From an uncultured bacterium (GTDB lineage Bacteria; Patescibacteriota; Saccharimonadia; Saccharimonadales; Saccharimonadaceae): DNA of 64,000 nt. The notes beneath the pieces are model-generated. The model did not search any database, was not told the origin of the DNA, and saw nothing but the letters and a program-made list of their open reading frames with translations. A program made the translations under genes and the position numbers. The stretch lies in assembly GCA_938036155.1 (NCBI GenBank), contig CALHPA010000003.1, positions 1 through 64,000 on the forward strand. The letters are read 5' to 3'. The number at the start of each line of letters is the position of its first letter. Within the stretch, counting starts at the first letter, position 1. Positions 22,698 to 32,230 of this stretch are shown one piece after another.

Positions 22698-24708
22698 TTA
22701 TTTCTTTCAAGAATTCATCTTCATCTATAACTTTTATGCCTAGCTTTTCGGCCTTCGAAATTTTTGTTGCGCCAACTTTTTCGCCAATTACCAAAGAATC
22801 TGTAGTTTTCGAAATTGTTTTTTGGAATTTTCCACCCAACTCTTCAATTTTTTCTGCAGCTTTTTCACGCGCCATTGTTTTTAGCGTTCCGGTAATTACA
22901 AAATTTTTACCACTTAAGATCCCATCATTTTTTGCAAAATTTTGCACTTTCACGCCAAGATTAAACATTTTTGTTAAAACTCGCAAATTTTCATCATCAT
23001 TAAAATATGCTAAAATACTTTCCGCGACTTTCTTACCAATACCATCAATTTCAAGAAGTTCTTCAAGTGTTGCATTACAAATATTTTCGAATTTATTAAA
23101 TTTTTCCGCCAAAAGTTTTGCCGTTTCACCACCAATATGTCTAATTCCAAGAGCTGAGATAAATTTTGAGAGCTCTGGATTTTTCGAAGACTCAATAGCT
23201 CCTAAAAGATTATTAACTGAAGTTTCACCAAAGCGTTCAAGGTTTAACAAATCACTTTTTTGAAGATTATAAATATCGGCTAAATCTCGAACTAGCCCTT
23301 TTTCAACTAATAAATCGACATTTTTTTCACCAAGATTTTCAATATCTAAGCCTGCTTTTGAGGCGTAGAAGGCAACCGTTTTTTTCAAAATTAAACTAGA
23401 ATTTAAACCTTTTGCGCGATATGCAACTTCACCACTTGGGCGGTAAAACTCAATATCTGGGAACTGTTTCTCAAGCTCTTTTCTAAAATCGAAAACTTTA
23501 GCATTTTCCGGTCGAAGCTCTGGCAAAATCCGTAAAATTTTCGGAATAATATCGCCAGCTTTAAAAACTACTGCCGTGTCACCAATTCGCACATCGAGTC
23601 GCTGAATCTCATCAGCATTATGAAGGCTAGCGTGTCGAACAGTAGTTCCAGCAAGTTGAACTGGTGAAAAGACTGCAACAGGAGTTGCAATACCAGTTCG
23701 TCCAATCGAAATAACTATGTCTGAAATCACCGCCGTAACTTCTTCGGGAGAATATTTAAAAGCAATTGCTGCACGAGGCTGTTTTCCAACAATTCCAAGT
23801 TTCGAAAAATGCTCACGATTATTAATTTTTACGACTAATCCATCAGTGTTAAATGGTAACTCTTTTCTCTTTTCACTCCAAAAATTAATAAACTCGATAA
23901 CTTTTTTTAAACCGTTAATTTTTGAAGCTTGCTGATTTATCGTGAAGCCAAGATTTTTTAATGCTTCATAAGCGAACTGGTTAGTAGGAATATCTTGTGG
24001 ATTTTCACGAATTAAATCATAAGCTCGAAAATGTAGAGGTCGAGAAGCCGCAATTGAAGGGTCAAGCTGGCGAATTGTACCTGCAGCCAGATTTCGTGGA
24101 TTAGCAAATTCTGGTTCATCATGTTCTTTTCGAATAAGATTTATTTTTTCGAAATCTTCCTTCAAAATAACAATCTCGCCGCGAACCTCAGTTCTTCCAT
24201 TTTTAAAATTTTCAAATTTACCACTTGCCTGTAAAAAAAGTGGAATATTTTTAATTGTTCTAATATTGCTTGAAACATCTTCACCAACAAAAGAATCACC
24301 TCGAGTAACAGCTCTCACAAATTCACCATTTTCGAAAATAAGAGAGCACGCTAAACCATCCATTTTAATATCTGCAAAAAAATCCTCTTTAATATTTGGT
24401 TCAAGTTTTTTAATTCTCTCAAACCAATCGAGAATTTCTTCACTACTAAAAATATCATTTAAACTTAGCATTCTACTAGCGTGAGAAACCTTGGCAAACC
24501 CACCTTTAACCGTATTTCCAACTCTTTGTGTTGGTGAGTTTTTTGATATTATTTCTGGGTTCTCAGACTCAATCCTCTTAAGCTCAGAAAAAAGTGAATC
24601 ATAAACCGAATCTGGAACGCTTGGATTATCAAGAGTGTGATATTCGAAAGAATAACGATTCAAAAGCTCTAGCAAATCTTTATATCGAGTGTTTTTATCT
24701 ATCCCCAT
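22687..24708 (-). CDS. ligA: NAD-dependent DNA ligase lacking zinc-finger cysteines
   Basis: Seals nicks in replication and repair. 673 residues with an N-terminal NAD-binding Ia domain, adenylation motif KMDG (about residue 116), an OB-fold (GRTGIATPVAVF), helix-hairpin-helix repeats (LLEIDGIGKKVAESI) and a C-terminal BRCT domain (LSGKNFVITGTLKTMAREKA). The Cys4 zinc finger that normally lies between OB-fold and HhH is absent: the region reads FPDIEFYRPSGEVAYRAKGL, and the whole protein has only two cysteines. ATG at 24708 follows AAGGA; upstream TTG codons are rejected. It overlaps the membrane-protein gene upstream. Confidence 0.95.
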   Translation of the reverse strand: MGIDKNTRYKDLLELLNRYSFEYHTLDNPSVPDSVYDSLFSELKRIESENPEIISKNSPTQRVGNTVKGGFAKVSHASRMLSLNDIFSSEEILDWFERIKKLEPNIKEDFFADIKMDGLACSLIFENGEFVRAVTRGDSFVGEDVSSNIRTIKNIPLFLQASGKFENFKNGRTEVRGEIVILKEDFEKINLIRKEHDEPEFANPRNLAAGTIRQLDPSIAASRPLHFRAYDLIRENPQDIPTNQFAYEALKNLGFTINQQASKINGLKKVIEFINFWSEKRKELPFNTDGLVVKINNREHFSKLGIVGKQPRAAIAFKYSPEEVTAVISDIVISIGRTGIATPVAVFSPVQLAGTTVRHASLHNADEIQRLDVRIGDTAVVFKAGDIIPKILRILPELRPENAKVFDFRKELEKQFPDIEFYRPSGEVAYRAKGLNSSLILKKTVAFYASKAGLDIENLGEKNVDLLVEKGLVRDLADIYNLQKSDLLNLERFGETSVNNLLGAIESSKNPELSKFISALGIRHIGGETAKLLAEKFNKFENICNATLEELLEIDGIGKKVAESILAYFNDDENLRVLTKMFNLGVKVQNFAKNDGILSGKNFVITGTLKTMAREKAAEKIEELGGKFQKTISKTTDSLVIGEKVGATKISKAEKLGIKVIDEDEFLKEINAN

Positions 24709-25774
24709 CAACAATCCTTCGATATAAAACGTAAATATAAACCGAGCTTAAAACGCAAGAAAAACAACTCATTAGGAGCATTGAAATTGGTACGATTGGG
24801 ATACTAACCAAAAACCCATTAATTGAAATCAGCCAATTCATTAACATAATTATTGGAATTATTATGATTGACCAAATTAAAGCAAGTATGAATATTAAAA
24901 ATATAATTCTTTTCAATATTGCGAGCCGTCTTTGAGAGACCATATTTCCAGCAATTTTTAGAGCCTGTAGTGGATAGGTTCCTGGAATCGTAACAATAAT
25001 CATTGCAAAAATTGAACCCATCACCCAAAAAGCTGAAAGCGAAAATAACAACAATATTGCGCCAAAAAATACAGCTTGTTCTATTCCACTCGATAAAAAA
25101 CTTGTTGTTTTTGCGGCTGTACCAACAATTGTTGCAATAAATACAGGAACTAATTGCATCAATATCACAATAGCAATAACCGTCATTGGAATAATAGGAG
25201 CCCCACAAGAGTATAAAGCATCTCTTAAATTTAAATTCTTTTTTCCACTTAAAATATTTCGACAAATCTGAACTGTTGCAAGCCAAATAAATAGCACTAT
25301 TATAGCAAACATCATCTGTTGAATTTCACTTGGTGATTGTACCAAGCCACCACTATTAAACGTTGCCGCCATGATCAATCCGGCTTTGCCAATTTCACCA
25401 AAAAAGCCTTCGAAATTTCCACCATTAGTAGTGTCAAGAACAGCTTGCAAGCTTGAAACAAAATTTTGGTCCATTAGCCCAATAAAAACAATGCCAGCTA
25501 AAGCTGAGACTAAAACAAGATTTCGAAAAATCTTTTTATTATCTCGAATGAGCTTAAAAACAAAACCCAGCAAATTCCAATAACCCTCAATTTTTAAGGG
25601 TCGAACATAATCTCTTTTTCTTGAAATTTTAAAGCTTCTATGTGGCCTACGCGCTTTAAACTTTCGAAACCTTTCCAATATGTTTTTTCGTAAATAAATT
25701 CTAATTCTTATATACCAAAAATAAACTAAACTAATTTGTTTTTCATTTGAACTTAATATTTTCTTTCTAAACAC
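24695..25774 (-). CDS. Multi-pass membrane protein, unknown function
   Basis: 359 residues. A very basic N-terminal 60 residues is followed by about six TM helices, with a YIP1-like arrangement and a loop rich in Gly and Asn. The GTG start follows GAGGT and overlaps the htpX stop as TAGTG, so translation is coupled with htpX. The operon order htpX, this gene, ligA, P-loop kinase links it to no clear pathway. Function unknown; transport or envelope upkeep is a guess. Confidence 0.7.
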   Translation of the reverse strand: MFRKKILSSNEKQISLVYFWYIRIRIYLRKNILERFRKFKARRPHRSFKISRKRDYVRPLKIEGYWNLLGFVFKLIRDNKKIFRNLVLVSALAGIVFIGLMDQNFVSSLQAVLDTTNGGNFEGFFGEIGKAGLIMAATFNSGGLVQSPSEIQQMMFAIIVLFIWLATVQICRNILSGKKNLNLRDALYSCGAPIIPMTVIAIVILMQLVPVFIATIVGTAAKTTSFLSSGIEQAVFFGAILLLFSLSAFWVMGSIFAMIIVTIPGTYPLQALKIAGNMVSQRRLAILKRIIFLIFILALIWSIIIIPIIMLMNWLISINGFLVSIPIVPISMLLMSCFSCVLSSVYIYVLYRRIVDGDR

Positions 25775-26646
25775 TAAAACCTCGCACTATTTTCTTTCAA
25801 TCTTTTAATCCTATCATCTAAAGGTGGGTGTGTTGAAAATAATCTCTGAAAAAATCCCTGTTTCATAGGATTGGAAATAAATAAGCTTGCTGTTGTTGAG
25901 TTTTGTCTTTCAAGAGGCTTATTATTTTTCAACTTTTCAAGAGCACTAATTAAACCATCTGGATATCTAGTTAATGAAACGGCGGTTGTATCAGCCAAAA
26001 ACTCGCGCTGACGAGAAATTGCAAGTCTCGTTATTGTAGCTAAAAGCGGCGAAATTAAAACAAAAAATAACCCCAAGATTAAAGCGATTGGATTTTTCGA
26101 ATCATCATCGTCGTCATTTAGAAAAATAAACCTTAAAACAATATCGGAAAGCATCCCAATAACAGCGGTTAAAGCAACTGCCGCCATCGAAACTCGGATA
26201 TCATAATTTTTAATATGCGAAATTTCATGGGCCATTACGCCTTCAATTTCAGACCTATCCATATTTTCAAGAAGCCCCGTTGTTGCACAAATCACAGAGT
26301 TTTCAGGATTAGTTCCAGCCGCAAAAGCATTCATCGAAGAATCATTAATAATATAAAGCTTTGGCATTGGTAGGCCAGCAGTAATAGATAATGATTCAAC
26401 TATTGAATAAAATTCAGGAGCATCTTTTTTTGAGATTGGCTCAGCACCATTTATTTTTAAAGTAATAGTTGTCGAAATCTTATATTGAAATAACGCATAA
26501 AAAATAGCAAAAATTAGCGTAAAAATAAAAATTGTTAAATCGTCATAGATGTAAGAAAAATATAGCCCAATCCCAGAAATAATCGTAATAAATAATGAGA
26601 AAATAATCACAGTATTACGCTTATTCTGAGAAATTGAGCTATACAT
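25774..26646 (-). CDS. htpX: HtpX-type zinc metalloprotease (M48)
   Basis: Membrane protease that degrades damaged membrane proteins. 290 residues with two N-terminal TM helices, the zinc motif GVMAHEISHIKNYD, two further TM helices and SRQREFLADTTAV, which provides the third zinc ligand (E). The LPMPKLYIINDSSMNAFAAG segment is typical of HtpX. It is directly downstream of lemA, a common pairing in bacteria. Confidence 0.95.
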   Translation of the reverse strand: MYSSISQNKRNTVIIFSLFITIISGIGLYFSYIYDDLTIFIFTLIFAIFYALFQYKISTTITLKINGAEPISKKDAPEFYSIVESLSITAGLPMPKLYIINDSSMNAFAAGTNPENSVICATTGLLENMDRSEIEGVMAHEISHIKNYDIRVSMAAVALTAVIGMLSDIVLRFIFLNDDDDDSKNPIALILGLFFVLISPLLATITRLAISRQREFLADTTAVSLTRYPDGLISALEKLKNNKPLERQNSTTASLFISNPMKQGFFQRLFSTHPPLDDRIKRLKENSARF

Positions 26647-26674
26647 ATTTAATAAAACCTCTAAAAAAAATAAA

Positions 26675-27238
26675 TTAGAATTTTACTTGAGGCGTAGATT
26701 CAACTACTTTTCTATCTTCTACTTCGAAGAATTCCCTCTTTTCAAAACCTAATTTTTTAGCAAAAATATTAGTTGGGAATACTTTAATCTTAATATTAAG
26801 GTCTCGAACACCACCATTATAAAATCGGCGTGCACCTTGAATTTTATCTTCAATTTCTTGCTGTTGTTGTTGAAAACGTATAAAGCCCTCATTAGCCTTT
26901 AGTTCAGGGTAGTTTTCGGCGACAGCAAACAAGCGGCCAAGCGCTTGTGAAAGTTCACCTTCAGCTTTAGCAGCGTCAGAAACATTGTTTCCAGCACCTA
27001 TCAATCCAGCTCGTGCGCTACTTACATTTTCGAAAACTTCTTTCTCATGAGTTGCATAACCTCTTACAGTCTCAACAAGATTTGGGATTAAATCTGCTCG
27101 ATATTTTAGCTGAACAGCAATATCACTCCAAGCTTCTTCAACTCTTTCATTAAGCCGCACAAGTGCGTTGTATTGGCTCCAAACAAAAAGCCCAACAAGG
27201 ACAAGAACAGCAATAATTACAATAATTGCAATTGTCAT
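26675..27238 (-). CDS. lemA: LemA family protein
   Basis: 187 residues. One N-terminal TM helix (MTIAIIVIIAVLVLVGLFVW) is followed by a long helical domain (NALVRLNERVEEAWSDIAVQLKYRADLIPNLVE pattern in part) typical of LemA. The role is unclear in general, but it is often linked to HtpX. The start at 27238 is chosen because a longer reading from 27298 (MRVRFPPRAP...) is simply translation of the tRNA-Leu gene. Confidence 0.93.
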   Translation of the reverse strand: MTIAIIVIIAVLVLVGLFVWSQYNALVRLNERVEEAWSDIAVQLKYRADLIPNLVETVRGYATHEKEVFENVSSARAGLIGAGNNVSDAAKAEGELSQALGRLFAVAENYPELKANEGFIRFQQQQQEIEDKIQGARRFYNGGVRDLNIKIKVFPTNIFAKKLGFEKREFFEVEDRKVVESTPQVKF

Positions 27239-27268
27239 TTTATTATACTCTCCTACTATTGTTAAATT

Positions 27269-27356
27269 TGGTGCGCGAGGCGGGAATCGAACCCGCACGA
27301 CTGTTTAGGTCAAGGGATTTTAAGTCCCTCGCGTCTACCAATTCCGCCACTCGCGC
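27269..27356 (-). tRNA. tRNA-Leu (anticodon TAA)
   Basis: Acceptor GCGCGAG/CTCGCGC, long variable arm typical of tRNA-Leu, anticodon loop with TAA, T-arm GGTTCGATTCC, discriminator A and encoded CCA (27269-27271). 88 nt. Confidence 0.97.
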
Positions 27357-27406
27357 ATATTTATATTTTACACGCCCCAACCACAAAAGTCAAGGCGCGT
27401 TTAACC

Positions 27407-27718
27407 TTAAGCTTCGTCTTTATCAAGAAGTGGAGCAATAATCATAATAAATAGAGAAAAAGCACCAAGCACTAAGAATGTAGCCCAAGCCTTACCCATT
27501 AATTCTCCTAGATTATTGTCTACCCAAATATATACTAGGCTGATTAAAGCACAAATCATAGCCGTAAAAATATTAAACCAAACACAAATTTGCCGAATAC
27601 TTTTTACTGTTTGACTATATTTCTTCTTTTTTGATACTGGAGTAACAACTACTGGGCGAACATTTGATTCATTTTCACCTTTTCGAATTTCTACAACTCT
27701 TTGATTTTCTTCTTTCAT
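27407..27718 (-). CDS. Two-TM membrane protein, unknown function
   Basis: 103 residues. A basic N-terminus (KGENESNVRP, SKKKKYSQTVK) is followed by two hydrophobic helices (about residues 47-68 and 80-98) and a short acidic tail. The start is set at 27718; the longer reading from 27751 runs into the tRNA-Cys gene. It lies between two tRNAs on the same strand. No family recognised. Confidence 0.65.
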   Translation of the reverse strand: MKEENQRVVEIRKGENESNVRPVVVTPVSKKKKYSQTVKSIRQICVWFNIFTAMICALISLVYIWVDNNLGELMGKAWATFLVLGAFSLFIMIIAPLLDKDEA

Positions 27719-27742
27719 ATAGTTTCCTTTACTTAAATATTT

Positions 27743-27816
27743 TGGAGGCACCTACCGGATTTGAACCGGTGTAAACGGTTTTGCAGACCGCTGCGTAACC
27801 ACTCCGCCAAGGCGCC
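27743..27816 (-). tRNA. tRNA-Cys (anticodon GCA)
   Basis: Acceptor GGCGCCT/AGGTGCC with one G-U pair, anticodon loop CTGCAAA, T-arm GGTTCAAATCC, discriminator T (the usual Cys identity base) and encoded CCA. 74 nt. Confidence 0.97.
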
Positions 27817-27869
27817 AAAGTGATATAAAATTATTATACCACATATTTTTTAAAAAATAAACAATAGCA

Positions 27870-29168
27870 CTATTTTTTTAGAATTTTAGCCAACTCTAGT
27901 CTTTCGCCAGTTTCCATATCTTTAAAAATAAATGAATTTTCAGAAATTTCCTTTTCACCAATTACTAAAGTATATTTAACACCTCGTTTATCGGCAAATT
28001 TAAAAGCTTTTTTCATAGTAAAATCTTCAAGCAAAACTTCAGTATTTTTACCTTCTTTTCTTAATTCATTAGCAATTTCGAAAGACTTTTGGAGCTCATT
28101 TTTGCTCATTGGAACTATTAAAAATTCCGCAGTTGAGCGTTTCGAAATTTTTAGCAAGCCCAAATCTCGTAAGCACCAAAACAATCGTGTCAAGCCGATT
28201 GAGGCACCGACTCCTGGCAATTCTTCTTTCGAATAATATTCGCTCAAATTATCGTAGCGACCACCACTAGAAACCGAGCCAATCTCCTTGAAGTTGTTCA
28301 AATTAGTTTCGAAAACTGTTCCTGTGTAATAGTCAAGACCACGAACGATTAACATATCAAGTTTGAAATATTTTTCTTCAACACCCATTATTTTTAGTAA
28401 TTCAGAAACTTCAGAAATCTCATTAATTCCTTTTTTGAATTGTTGATTTTTAATTTTTTGAGAAAGATTTTTTAGCTCATCTATGACATCTTCAGCTGAA
28501 CCTGAAATTTTAATAAAATCAGAAATTATTTGGGATTCTTCCCCCAATTCTAAATTAGCAAGTTGTTTTGAAAATTCCTCAGTTGAAATTTTCTCAGCAC
28601 GATCAATCAAGGACATAATTTCAGCTGTTTTCTCAATTAAGCCAAGCCCTTCAATTAAGCCACTCGTAATATTTCGGTTATTAATTCGAAGAGTAAAATC
28701 ACCAAAATTTAGCTCTCGAAAAATGTTATAAATTACAGCAATAACCTCGGCATCATAAGAAATACTTAATTTACCTCGACCAATAACATCAATATCACAT
28801 TGATAAAATTCACGAAAACGACCTCGCTGCGCCCTTTCGCCGCGATAAACTTTACCAATTTGCGAACGTTTAAAAGGAAACTGTAACTGGCCAAAATTCT
28901 CGGCAACAAATCTTGCAGTTGGCACAGTCAAATCAAACCTCAAACTTAAATCGTTGTCACCTTTCGAGAAACGATAAATTTGCTTTTCAGTTTCACCACC
29001 AGCTTTCGCAAGAAGAGTCTCTGTTCGCTCAATCACTGGCGTATCAATCGGTGTAAATCCAAATTTTTCATAATTTTTTTGAATAATTGACATGATTCGA
29101 TTAAACTCGAGTTGTTCTTCTGGCAATAGCTCCATCATTCCAGGCAGTGGTTTTGTATTAATTTTCAT
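27870..29168 (-). CDS. hisS: Histidyl-tRNA synthetase
   Basis: Class II synthetase, 432 residues. Motif 2 is RGRFREFYQCDIDVIG, HisA motif LDYYTGTVFE and motif 3 near SIGLTRLFW. The C-terminal anticodon-binding domain starts near residue 340 (EFLIVPMSKNE). A normal leader with GAGGAATT before the ATG follows a TTGAAA/TACCAT promoter. The cognate tRNA-His is at 61.9 kb. Confidence 0.98.
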   Translation of the reverse strand: MKINTKPLPGMMELLPEEQLEFNRIMSIIQKNYEKFGFTPIDTPVIERTETLLAKAGGETEKQIYRFSKGDNDLSLRFDLTVPTARFVAENFGQLQFPFKRSQIGKVYRGERAQRGRFREFYQCDIDVIGRGKLSISYDAEVIAVIYNIFRELNFGDFTLRINNRNITSGLIEGLGLIEKTAEIMSLIDRAEKISTEEFSKQLANLELGEESQIISDFIKISGSAEDVIDELKNLSQKIKNQQFKKGINEISEVSELLKIMGVEEKYFKLDMLIVRGLDYYTGTVFETNLNNFKEIGSVSSGGRYDNLSEYYSKEELPGVGASIGLTRLFWCLRDLGLLKISKRSTAEFLIVPMSKNELQKSFEIANELRKEGKNTEVLLEDFTMKKAFKFADKRGVKYTLVIGEKEISENSFIFKDMETGERLELAKILKK

Positions 29169-29206
29169 AATTCCTCAGATTCATTTTAGTTGACTACTTA
29201 ATTAAG

Positions 29207-29235
29207 ATGGTACCATAAAATAGTGTTTTTTTCAA
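29207..29235 (-). promoter_or_regulatory. hisS promoter
   Basis: Minus strand TTGAAA (29230-29235), 17 nt, TACCAT (29207-29212). Leader about 32 nt with an SD site. Confidence 0.55.
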
Positions 29236-29253
29236 ATTTCGAAAATACTATTT

Positions 29254-29282
29254 TTGCAGTTTTTACACTAAAATGGTAAAAT
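29254..29282 (+). promoter_or_regulatory. rarA promoter (leaderless type)
   Basis: TTGCAG (29254-29259), 17 nt, TAAAAT (29277-29282). The ATG begins at 29289, where the transcript should begin. Confidence 0.75.
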
Positions 29283-29288
29283 ATAGAA

Positions 29289-30494
29289 ATGGATTACCAA
29301 CAAAAAATTCCCCTTGCTGAAAAAATGAGACCAAAAAAACTTGATGAGGTTATTGGCCAATCTCACCTTATTGGTGAAAATGGAATTTTACGAAAAATAA
29401 TCGAAAACAAAGAACCTATCAGCTTAATCTTTTGGGGGCCAGCTGGAACTGGCAAAACTACTCTTTCAAGAATTTTGGCAAATGAAGTTAATGCGGACTT
29501 TATTGAAATTTCAGCCGTCACTAGTGGTAAAAAAGATATCGAAAAAGTTGTCGAACATGCTCGGCAAAACTGGAACCTTGGAACGCGAACAATTCTTTTC
29601 GTTGATGAAATTCACCGTTTTAACAAATCGCAGCAAGATGCTTTTTTGCCGCATATTGAAAGTGGATTGATAAATTTGATTGGTGCAACAACCGAAAATC
29701 CAGGATTCGAAATTATCACACCGCTACTCTCAAGAAGTCGAGTTCTGTCACTCAAGCCTTTAAATACTGAGGAGATTTCGAAAATCATTAAAAATGCGCT
29801 TGAAAAAGTTTCGCCAAAAACAAAAATAGAGCCGGAAGCACTCAGAATTCTCGCTAAAATAAGTAGTGGCGATGCTCGAAATGCGCTTGGAAATCTCGAG
29901 CTAATTTTAAATTTCGAAAAAAATAACATTACACCAGAAGTTATTAAAAATTCAATCGAAAATTCAACCTCAATTTATGACAAAAATGGCGACTCTCATT
30001 ATGACACAATCTCAGCTTTTATTAAAAGTATGCGAGCTAGTGATGTTGATGCCACTGGTTATTATCTAGCTAAAATGCTAAACGCCGGCGAGGATCCAAA
30101 ATATATCGCCCGCCGAATGATTATTTTTGCAAGCGAAGACATTGGGCTAGCTGGGAATGGCGCTCTTGGTTTGGCAAATTCTGCTTTTGATGCGGTTGAA
30201 AAAATTGGAATGCCAGAAGCAAAATATATTTTATTTCACGCTGCAATAGCTTTAGCAAAATCTAAAAAATCACGTGAAGCTACCAGAATTATGTTTCAAT
30301 CTTATAACTTAGCAAAAAAAGCTCCAAATGCCTCTATTCCTTTACACTTAAGAAATTCTACTTCTAAAATTACCAAGGAACTAGGCTATAATAAGGGTTA
30401 TCAGTGGACTGCGGGCTTCAAACACCCAGAAGATAATCTGCCGAAAGAAGTTCGCAAGCTTATATCATTAGACAAGCAAAACAAAAAATCTTAG
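29289..30494 (+). CDS. rarA: Replication-associated recombination protein A (RarA/MgsA)
   Basis: AAA+ ATPase acting at stalled replication forks. 401 residues with Walker A GPAGTGKTT (about residue 50), Walker B ILFVDEIHRFNKSQQD, sensor 1 IGATTENPGFE, arginine-rich sensor 2 and the C-terminal MgsA tetramerisation region (HLRNST, YKYPHD-like YQWTAGFKHPEDNLP). It is monocistronic and lies on the opposite strand to its neighbours. No ribosome site precedes the ATG, which fits a leaderless mRNA. Confidence 0.97.
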   Translation: MDYQQKIPLAEKMRPKKLDEVIGQSHLIGENGILRKIIENKEPISLIFWGPAGTGKTTLSRILANEVNADFIEISAVTSGKKDIEKVVEHARQNWNLGTRTILFVDEIHRFNKSQQDAFLPHIESGLINLIGATTENPGFEIITPLLSRSRVLSLKPLNTEEISKIIKNALEKVSPKTKIEPEALRILAKISSGDARNALGNLELILNFEKNNITPEVIKNSIENSTSIYDKNGDSHYDTISAFIKSMRASDVDATGYYLAKMLNAGEDPKYIARRMIIFASEDIGLAGNGALGLANSAFDAVEKIGMPEAKYILFHAAIALAKSKKSREATRIMFQSYNLAKKAPNASIPLHLRNSTSKITKELGYNKGYQWTAGFKHPEDNLPKEVRKLISLDKQNKKS

Positions 30495-30637
30495 CCGGCG
30501 AATAGTCTTTAGAAATTAAAGAGCTAACAAAATAACGCACAAGCGTAAGTGCAGTATCTTAAAATCAAGAACCTCACTGGAGTAACCATAAGCCATGCAA
30601 TTTTAGGAGTTGTTACGATTTTTATCGGGATTATCGA

Positions 30638-32089
30638 TTAGTCAGCTTCTGGTAAAATATTTTCAAGCCAGAGCTTCATTTCTTCAACAATAAATTCTTC
30701 TTGCGGGCTCAAATTCTGAGACAGTGAAATCTGTTGTAATTCCTCCATGAATTTAGGTAGCATTTTTTGAATATTTTGCGCACGATATTCTTCCCAAGAA
30801 GCCTTTTCGCTCGCATTTAAACTCTTCGGGAAACTACGTGCTTTATAATGAATTAGCAAATCATCAAGTCGCTCGTCCGTAAAATCTGGATGAAAATCCG
30901 CCAATTCGCGCGCACTAGCATTTCGCACAGCCGAAACTTTTGGTTCATCAGAACTCGGCAAAAATCCGTCATATAATTGAGCTTCAGGCCATTTTTTTTC
31001 ACCATCAGCGGGTTGATCAATAAATTTGTCATTTCTCTTTTCGAAAGCCGAACGAATATTTTCAGCAAAATGTAGATTTTTTCGCAAAGTATCTAAGTTT
31101 TTTTGAATTTCAGCTAAATTAATCTTCAACCTTTGCTGATTCTCCTCAGTCAAAACACCCATTGGTGCAACTGCCGGACACCTATTATATTGCAAGACTT
31201 TGGCTGGTAGTGGTATAAAATCTGCTTGCGAGCGAACTTCAAAATCCGCCGTAATATTTTCTAGAATTTGCTCTTCACTCCAATCGATAAATTTCTCAGG
31301 CGAAACTCGCAAATCCCACACAATCACATTTTTGTTTTTAGCCGGCGCGATAGGAAACGCCACGGTAGTTTTTTCAAACTCAACTTTAAAGCGACCAGAC
31401 GTATAAACAAATGGCTTTGGACTCTCAAGATTAACTAGTTTTTGCACTTCATTTTTCGAACACATCTTAAACAAGTAATCAAAAATCTGTGGCTGTTTTC
31501 CCTTCAAGAGTCGCGCAACATCTATCAAGCCATCAACATCACTCATTGCATCATGAGCATTCTCGTGCGAAATTCCATTCTCTTTAGTTAAAAGCTCAAG
31601 CTTATTAGCGGCAAATTTTTCGCCAGTTTCTTCATTTACAACAAACGGCCAATTAATCCCCTCTGGTCGAAGCGCCCGAATCATTCGTACCACATCTAAC
31701 AAATCCCAGCGCGAGCGACCTTCTTTCCATTGCCAATCATATGGTGGGTAAAAATTTCGCCACAAAAGATGCTGAATATGAGCATCATCAAATCGAACAT
31801 TATTATATCCAATAATCACTGTATCTGGCGTAAAATATTCTTCAACGAGCATTTTCGAAAATTCCGCCTCAGTATAGCCTTCTTCAACCGTTTTTTGCGG
31901 ACTAATTTTTGTTACCATTAAGGCACTCGGGCTTGGTAAAACATCATCATTCAATCTAACTAAAATATTAACAGGCTCACCGATTCGATTAAAATTTTCA
32001 TCTGTTCGTTGCCCCGCAAATTGCATAATTCGGTCATTCTGCGGACTAAATCCACTAGTCTCTAAATCATAAAAAAAGAAAGTCTTCAT
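30638..32089 (-). CDS. sbcB: Exodeoxyribonuclease I
   Basis: 3'-5' single-strand DNA exonuclease of the DEDD family. 483 residues. Exo I FFYDLETSGFSPQNDRIMQFAG, Exo II NVRFDDAHIQH, Exo III HDAMSDVDGLIDVARLL; C-terminal ExoI domain with FHPDFTDERLDDLL. Length matches E. coli (475). The promoter's -10 (32096-32101) ends 6 nt before the ATG, so the mRNA should be leaderless. With rarA convergent to it, this is a small repair cluster. Confidence 0.97.
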   Translation of the reverse strand: MKTFFFYDLETSGFSPQNDRIMQFAGQRTDENFNRIGEPVNILVRLNDDVLPSPSALMVTKISPQKTVEEGYTEAEFSKMLVEEYFTPDTVIIGYNNVRFDDAHIQHLLWRNFYPPYDWQWKEGRSRWDLLDVVRMIRALRPEGINWPFVVNEETGEKFAANKLELLTKENGISHENAHDAMSDVDGLIDVARLLKGKQPQIFDYLFKMCSKNEVQKLVNLESPKPFVYTSGRFKVEFEKTTVAFPIAPAKNKNVIVWDLRVSPEKFIDWSEEQILENITADFEVRSQADFIPLPAKVLQYNRCPAVAPMGVLTEENQQRLKINLAEIQKNLDTLRKNLHFAENIRSAFEKRNDKFIDQPADGEKKWPEAQLYDGFLPSSDEPKVSAVRNASARELADFHPDFTDERLDDLLIHYKARSFPKSLNASEKASWEEYRAQNIQKMLPKFMEELQQISLSQNLSPQEEFIVEEMKLWLENILPEAD

Positions 32090-32095
32090 GTTTAT

Positions 32096-32124
32096 ATTTT
32101 ACTCTAAAACTACAAAAATAACAA
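32096..32124 (-). promoter_or_regulatory. sbcB promoter (leaderless type)
   Basis: TTGTTA (32119-32124), 17 nt, TAAAAT (32096-32101), minus strand. Back-to-back with the plus promoter at 32131. Confidence 0.7.
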
Positions 32125-32130
32125 ATATAT

Positions 32131-32159
32131 TTGACTTTTTAATTAAAATATTGTAAAAT
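32131..32159 (+). promoter_or_regulatory. Promoter of 87-aa gene
   Basis: TTGACT (32131-32136), 17-nt T-rich spacer, TAAAAT (32154-32159). Leader about 65 nt with a CACC/GGTG hairpin and AGGAG. Confidence 0.8.
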
Positions 32160-32230
32160 ACAAATATTCATGGGATAATAATCTCACTCATTCACCAGAG
32201 GGTGGTGCGCACATTTATAGGAGAAAAAAA

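Noticed and set aside
27239..27298. Longer LemA start (MRVRFPPRAP...)
   Set aside because: It is a translation of the tRNA-Leu gene and spacer; the signal-anchor Met at 27238 is the natural start.
29169..29206. T-box in synthetase leaders
   Set aside because: hisS has a leader of only about 30 nt and lysS, leuS and alaS are leaderless, so there is no room for a T-box.
30495..30637. Structured RNA between rarA and sbcB
   Set aside because: Short repeats (GCAC/GTGC, CGAT/ATCG) are present, but I saw no promoter, clear terminator or known RNA signature.
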